From NCBI GenBank assembly GCA_963580455.1, contig OY756969.1:16836760-16900759 (forward strand): 64,000 nucleotides of DNA, read 5' to 3'. The notes under the pieces are model-generated. The model searched no databases, had not been told where the DNA came from, and was given only the letters and a program-made list of their open reading frames with translations. The DNA is from Euonymus europaeus (Eukaryota > Streptophyta > Magnoliopsida > Celastrales > Celastraceae). The translations under genes were made by a program, and so were the position numbers. Numbering within the stretch: the stretch's first letter is position 1; the number at the start of each line of letters is the position of its first letter. Shown here piece by piece: positions 59,280 through 64,000 of the stretch.

Positions 59280-61570
59280 TGTGGCACCCCGGTCCGGGCA
59301 CGCCACGGGTGCCCTCCGGCACCGTCCTAGGCTGCTAGTGCGATCATCCGGCAGACCGAAAATCCGGCTGCATCTCCCTGTATGTCGGAAAGTCCCCGCC
59401 TACATCAGAAACACGCAGCAGAATATAAATCATCAATCCATCACACTAGCAACCTAGCCAGGCCTCAGGCCTCAATCACATGCAATCCTGATCCTAGGGG
59501 CCTCAGGCCATCCACTACCAGCATGCACAAATTGATAGTATAAACACATCATTAGATTCATGATATAATATAACCAAAAACAACTCCGCATACATCATGC
59601 ATACACCCTCTGGTGCCAATGGTTATAAAACATATCATGAATACACATCAGTACATCATGTACAAAATACGTGCTTAGAGTATCTCTCTAGCACCCACAT
59701 CCTACCCAGGGCCATCCATGTCACATCCCGCTCTCACTGATCTGCTCCACTAGTACCTGTACCTGTACCAGTATCACCTGTGGGAAGGAATGAAAGAAAA
59801 GGGTGAGCAAGAAGCTCAGTAGGGTTATAAGTAATATGAGTATAAGGCCGAACCCAAAACAATAGGCTATGCATCAATATGAAACCTAACACATGCACGT
59901 ATACTCAACAATCGCATAGAACATCAACCCGGGAAATCCCCTCAATGAGCAACCTCATCGATACCATGGCTCGTTCCATGTAATATCGAACGTGAGCAAA
60001 GCTCACCAATCAACTCATCAATATCATGGTCGCTAACCATGACTATTGAACAGGAGCAAGCTCCCCAACATTAAACGCTCTTGGATTACCCGGTTGCGTG
60101 ACTCTACCACGCCCGCACTACTCCAGGCAAGTCCCTCATGAACCATACCTCTAGTGCGTTATCCTACTTGGAGTTCACATGACTCAGTGGTAACTCTCAT
60201 CACTTCGTCATCCCTCCAAGTAGCTTTCAAGAAACCTAAGGAGCCCCGAGTCCATACCCGGTGCCCCATGCAACTCTAATGCATTATGTCATGACATGCT
60301 GAATAGATATATATATATATATATATATGAACAACCTACATATATATATACATATCTACCATGATGCATGAACGGAAATCACATCGTGTCCATAGGAGAT
60401 GGAACACACACACTCGGGTCATGCAACATCAAGAATTAACAATAAGTCAAATTAGGGTTCGTTTCCCCTTAGAAGCAATTAAGGCGGAAACACAAATAAA
60501 CGACCAATAAGGAAATCGAAACGCCTTTAGAATAACGAAAACGAACGATAGAAAGAATGGTTGGAAATCTCCTACCTCAATCGAGCACAATCACCTCAAA
60601 TACCGAATTAGGGTTTCGAACCATCGTTTCTCCCAAACCTATCGATTCACATAATCGAACTCACAATATCAACCAAAACAACTTAACATTCCATAACCAA
60701 TAGGAATTAAACAATTAAATTGAGAAAACTTACTTTCTCTCACTAGGGTTCCTCTCAAACCCCCAAACTCCACCTTATGAAACTCCACTCCAAAACAAGA
60801 ACCAAACCTACATATATAACCACATATAACCCTAAATCAACATATCTAAACCATAGGAATCAACTCTAACCGAAACTAACAAGATCTACTCAAAACCCTA
60901 GAATATAGAAACACAAAGAATCTTACCTCAAACCTTGAAATCTTCCTTGAATCTTCTCCAAGTCTCCAATCCAAGCTTAGACTCTCAAAGAATCACCCCA
61001 ATTTACTCTCTCTCTCTAGAGTCGTCGCTCCCTCTCTCTCTAGAACTGAACAATCCCAGAAAAATGTCAAAAATGTCTCCCTCTAGGTATTTGAAAAACA
61101 CGGGTCGCGCCTAGGCGCTACCCCGGGGGCCTAGGCGCCCTAGCCTTAACTACTCTTCCTTCAGGCGCTGCACTGGGCGGAATCCTAGGCGTGCAGGATT
61201 TTCCGCCCAGGCGGGGCACGCCTAGGCGCCCCTGCGCCTACTCGATCTCCTGTCACCCACTGGACTGGGCGCTGCGCCTAGGCGCGCTGGGCTGCGCCTA
61301 GTCCAGTGCCTCCTCATCTGGACTACGACCCTGCGCTCTCTTCCGCTGGATTAGGCGCCCCTGGCGCACTATTGCACACGGCTAGGCGCACACCGCCTAG
61401 GCGTGCTGCTCAGCCGCCTAGGCGCGCCAACTTCACTTGGTTTCTTCTTTTCTAGCCCCCTCACTGGACTAGGCGCAGCGCCTAGGTGCCCTCTGGTGCG
61501 CCCAGTCCAGTTTCTCCATTTGTTCTAACACTCAAAAAATTTCCCAAAAATTTTGGGTCGGGGTTTCACA
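59280..61570 (-). repeat. 5' LTR (right) of the complete chromovirus
   Basis: Same length as the left LTR (2,291 bp). In the first 140 bp (plus coordinates) I count eight differences from the left copy, six of them C/T or G/A transitions; most of the rest is identical apart from a TA-repeat length change (60307-60329) and small changes in the CGCCTAGGCG zone (61100-61510). Confidence 0.95.
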
Positions 61571-62588
61571 CATGGGATGCTCGATTATGGACTAAAGCTA
61601 CCATAGGGTTTCTTGAAAGTCACATCAAAGGATGGTTGCATGTTAGAGCATGGAAACGGGTCATATGACTCCATGTGAGTCAACACACTAGTCGTGTGGG
61701 TGTGACGGGGATCATACGAACAGGTAAACCTTCTAAGGGCAAATTGTTGTTGTGAAGCGTGCTCTTGCTCAATTCATGGTGGGGGCTATGACATTGATGA
61801 GTGGGATGCATTGTTAGTAAGCAAACTCTTTTTAATTGATAATGGGGGCCATGACATTGATGAGTGAATTTTCCTCGAAGGCATACTCAGATTTTTTTTG
61901 TGTTATGTGACACGAGCATGTGCGATAGCATATTGTTGCATAGCCTTTCGCTTTGGATTCGGCCTATTGTTTATTATTTGCTCCAGTTATCCTACCAAGT
62001 TTCTAGCTCACCCTTTCCTTTTCTTTCCTTACTATAGTGAGACTTGTACGACTACCTGTGATGTGGATTGATAGAGATGCTGTGACATGGATGAGACTTG
62101 GAGGGTTTAGGTCGGGTTGTGAGTTTGAGACTGTTTTTCTAGCACGTTTGTTGTATTTTTACATACTTATGTTTGTTTGACTATTTTGCACCGGTTGGTG
62201 TGATGATGGACGGTTAGAAGGCAATCCATGTGATTGGATCTTTTGAACCGGGGTGTGGACCTTAAGTCCCGATTGTATGATGATATGTATTGGTTATGAT
62301 ATTTTTGTTGTGGAAATAGTTTGTGCATGCTGCTAGATGACCTGAGACTCTGCTAGGTTGTGATTTTCATGCTTATAGATGGTCGGGGGCTCTGCTAGGT
62401 TTTTATTGTGATTTGTGTGATTTATAACTACGTTTGATCTAGGTGGGTATTCACCGATATAAGAGGAGATGCTGCCATAATTTCAATAGAATTCATGGTT
62501 GAATGACGTGTTAGAGTGTCCTTAGTGATGAGTATAGATGTCATCAGGCGTCCAAGGCTTAGGTGGCATTTCCGATTGGGATATTACA

Positions 62589-62966
62589 ATGTGAGCTAAA
62601 CTCACCATCCATAATACTCCTATCGAGGATTTACCCATTTGTGTGATTCCTATCACACCCACACCACTAGTGTGTTACCTCACATGAGGTCATATGATTT
62701 ACGTCCATGCTTCGACGCGCAACCATCTTTCCATGTGACTTTCAATTAGGCCTTTGGTCTTCCGAGTTCATACCCGAGCATCCAATGCATCTCTAATGCA
62801 TCCATCTATCATGCCTTGCCAATGTTTACATATATATATATATCTATCTTGCATATAGATAACTACCACATAGTCAAATTTAATCCAATTCTTGGTATTT
62901 TTCGAAACCAAATTTATAATTTAATTATTATTATTTTGTTTGGTATTTTTGGGTCAGGGTATTACA
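62589..62966 (-). mobile_element. Truncated Tekay-like LTR fragment (minus orientation)
   Basis: Aligns with the middle of the minus-oriented LTRs ('cacacccacaccactagtg', 'catgtgactttcaa', 'atgcatctctaatgcat') and then jumps to the LTR sense start, ending TTTTGGGTCAGGGTATTACA at 62966. About 1.8 kb of the normal LTR length is missing. Confidence 0.78.
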
Positions 62967-63600
62967 ATAACTATTTTGTATGTAACTGTAAGTTAAGACA
63001 CTCTATATATAATATCTTTCTTTTCTATATATAATATTCTCTCTGAGTTTTGCTTTGTTGAATCCTATAAGACTCATATTGTGATAAGTGAGTAGGGGCA
63101 ATATTTGTCTTTAGGACAGTGATGATATCACACCTCAAAGTATTGTTTCTTACTAAGTTTTATTTCCCTATCAAAAAATTGAATGGGGTAGTCAAACACT
63201 GGAATGAATTACTAGACTAAATGATGTTGTGTAAGTTAATGCCTCGACCAACAATCTATTGTTGGTATCAAAAGATTGAACATGGTAGTCAAAGACCGAA
63301 ATGAATTACAACCCTGAATGATGTTGTGTAAGTTAATGTCTTTGCCAACAATCCATTACTGAGTGACTCAAAAACTTGAGCGAGATGGGAGTATTGACTA
63401 GCTAATAGCAGATATGCAAGCCTCCCAGACGTGTAAAGAAAGTGGGCAACATGGCGGCTAAAATCCAAGAGAAATGGAGACTTATCTAAGCGTGGGAGAC
63501 ACATGGCGGATAAGTTGCTTAATGTTCCATGTAAAAATGCAGAAAAATAAAATTTGAATCAAAGCTAAAGTAATGAAGTAACAATTTGATCAAAAATATG
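62967..63600. repeat. Unassigned region with a 97-bp tandem duplication
   Basis: 63178-63274 and 63275-63365 are imperfect copies ('gatgttgtgtaagttaatg' in both). It may be the interior of the minus-strand Athila/Tat-like element whose primer site lies at 63611-63630; no coding domain was recognised. Confidence 0.55.
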
Positions 63601-63610
63601 GACAAATAGT

Positions 63611-64000
63611 CCTCGACAACGGCGCCAAAAATTTATTGCTTGTAAAAATGCAACACTACAATTGTATGATGTCAAGTTTATAATATAGATTGTGAAAAGT
63701 GATGTCATCCTCTAAGACTTATTGCCAATTTCTAGTCAAGGTCTGTAATTGAAGTAACTTAACTTTATCCAAAAATTCAAATCACCAATTGTTTACGATG
63801 CAGATTAATCTAAAGCAAGTAAATAAGAAAGCTTAATAAGGAAATTTAGTTTTCAAGTAAAGAGACCTAGAGGATCGATTTCACCTTACTTGCCACTATG
63901 CTCGAATACTTAGTTCACCCAAATTGAATTACTCAACACTCATAAGCCATGAACACATTTTATATTCACTCTTATCTCCAGAGTACCAAGTGAACCTATT
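63611..64000 (-). mobile_element. Edge of a minus-strand Athila/Tat-like element: primer-binding site and partial LTR
   Basis: Minus-strand TTTTGGCGCCGTTGTCGAGG (63630-63611) resembles the primer-binding-site context common just downstream of the 5' LTR in plant Athila/Tat elements. A candidate LTR edge TGTAAAAATGCAAC begins at 63641 and continues out of the window, with 'gagacctagaggatcgattt' (about 63861-63880). Confidence 0.6.

Larger units (their letters stand above)
52030..61570 (-). mobile_element. Complete Tekay-like chromovirus (Ty3/gypsy), 9,541 bp, minus strand
   Basis: LTRs 52030-54320 and 59280-61570 are each 2,291 bp and almost identical. A perfect 5-bp duplication CATGG brackets the element. 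The primer-binding site (59264-59276) and polypurine tract (54321-54331) are intact. One continuous minus-strand reading frame from 59089 to 54332 holds gag, two CCHC knuckles, protease, RT, RNase H, integrase and a C-terminal chromodomain, broken only by three in-frame stops. The chromodomain and initiator-Met primer site fit chromoviruses; the roughly 2.3-kb LTR and C-terminal sequence suggest the Tekay/Del clade. It appears to be the youngest insertion in the window. Confidence 0.95.
50886..62588 (+). mobile_element. 3' LTR of the plus-strand chromovirus, split by the complete element
   Basis: LTR sequence 50886-52029 (starts TGTAAAACCCTGACTC) resumes at 61571 and ends GGGATATTACA at 62588. 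The split lies within the block 'agagatgcatgg', conserved in the sister LTRs. CATGG is duplicated at the junctions (52025-52029 and 61571-61575). Confidence 0.85.

Noticed and set aside
62588..62600. Target duplication for the plus-strand chromovirus at 49857-62588
   Set aside because: The flanks (CGTC/ATGTG context) do not match, so its outer borders may have been altered by later rearrangement.

Overview
The window is nuclear DNA from a flowering plant, most likely a eudicot. It has an AT-rich background, GT-AG introns, one multi-exon plant gene, and about 55 kb of nested plant retrotransposons. The species cannot be named from the sequence. There are no operons, prokaryotic signals, CRISPR arrays, rRNA genes or convincing functional tRNA genes.

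Region 1 (1-6.1 kb) holds the 5' two thirds or so of an EFR3-like gene (plant SEMI-ROLLED LEAF 2 type) on the minus strand. Nine coding exons can be placed to the base, and the reading frame runs through all eight introns. The gene leaves the window at base 1. Region 2 (6.1-9.7 kb) is its upstream flank. It contains a 719-bp Mutator-type non-autonomous element with a perfect 9-bp target duplication and a weaker 0.9-kb element with inverted ends.

Region 3 (9.7-21.7 kb) is a decayed Ty1/copia element on the minus strand. Its left LTR received a 262-bp fold-back mini-element with a tRNA-like core and a 2.17-kb solo LTR. Its reverse-transcriptase region received a second solo LTR. Region 4 (21.7-43.9 kb) is a plus-strand Athila/Tat-like Ty3/gypsy element lacking its 5' end. 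It is split by a third solo LTR (23.9-26.0 kb) and by a 13-kb minus-strand gypsy element (26.8-39.8 kb). One LTR of that 13-kb element is itself split by a plus-strand relative (32.7-38.6 kb), which carries a LINE fragment and a second mini-element copy.

Region 5 (43.9-49.9 kb) has LINE and Mutator/OTU-type coding remnants, the latter carrying a 159-bp in-frame tandem repeat, and a fourth solo LTR. Region 6 (49.9-62.6 kb) is a decayed plus-strand chromovirus whose LTR was hit by the youngest-looking insertion, a complete minus-strand Tekay-like chromovirus (52,030-61,570) with a single polyprotein frame broken only by three stop codons. Region 7 (62.6-64 kb) has an LTR fragment and the edge of another Athila/Tat-like element.

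Apart from the EFR3-like gene, every coding segment that could be recognised is transposon-derived. The main points of interest are the tRNA-like fold-back family (two copies), palindrome arrays in the U3 regions of LTRs (also in an unrelated element), the self-nested inverted gypsy pair, the 159-bp coding tandem repeat, and intron-like signals inside the 2-kb LTRs.
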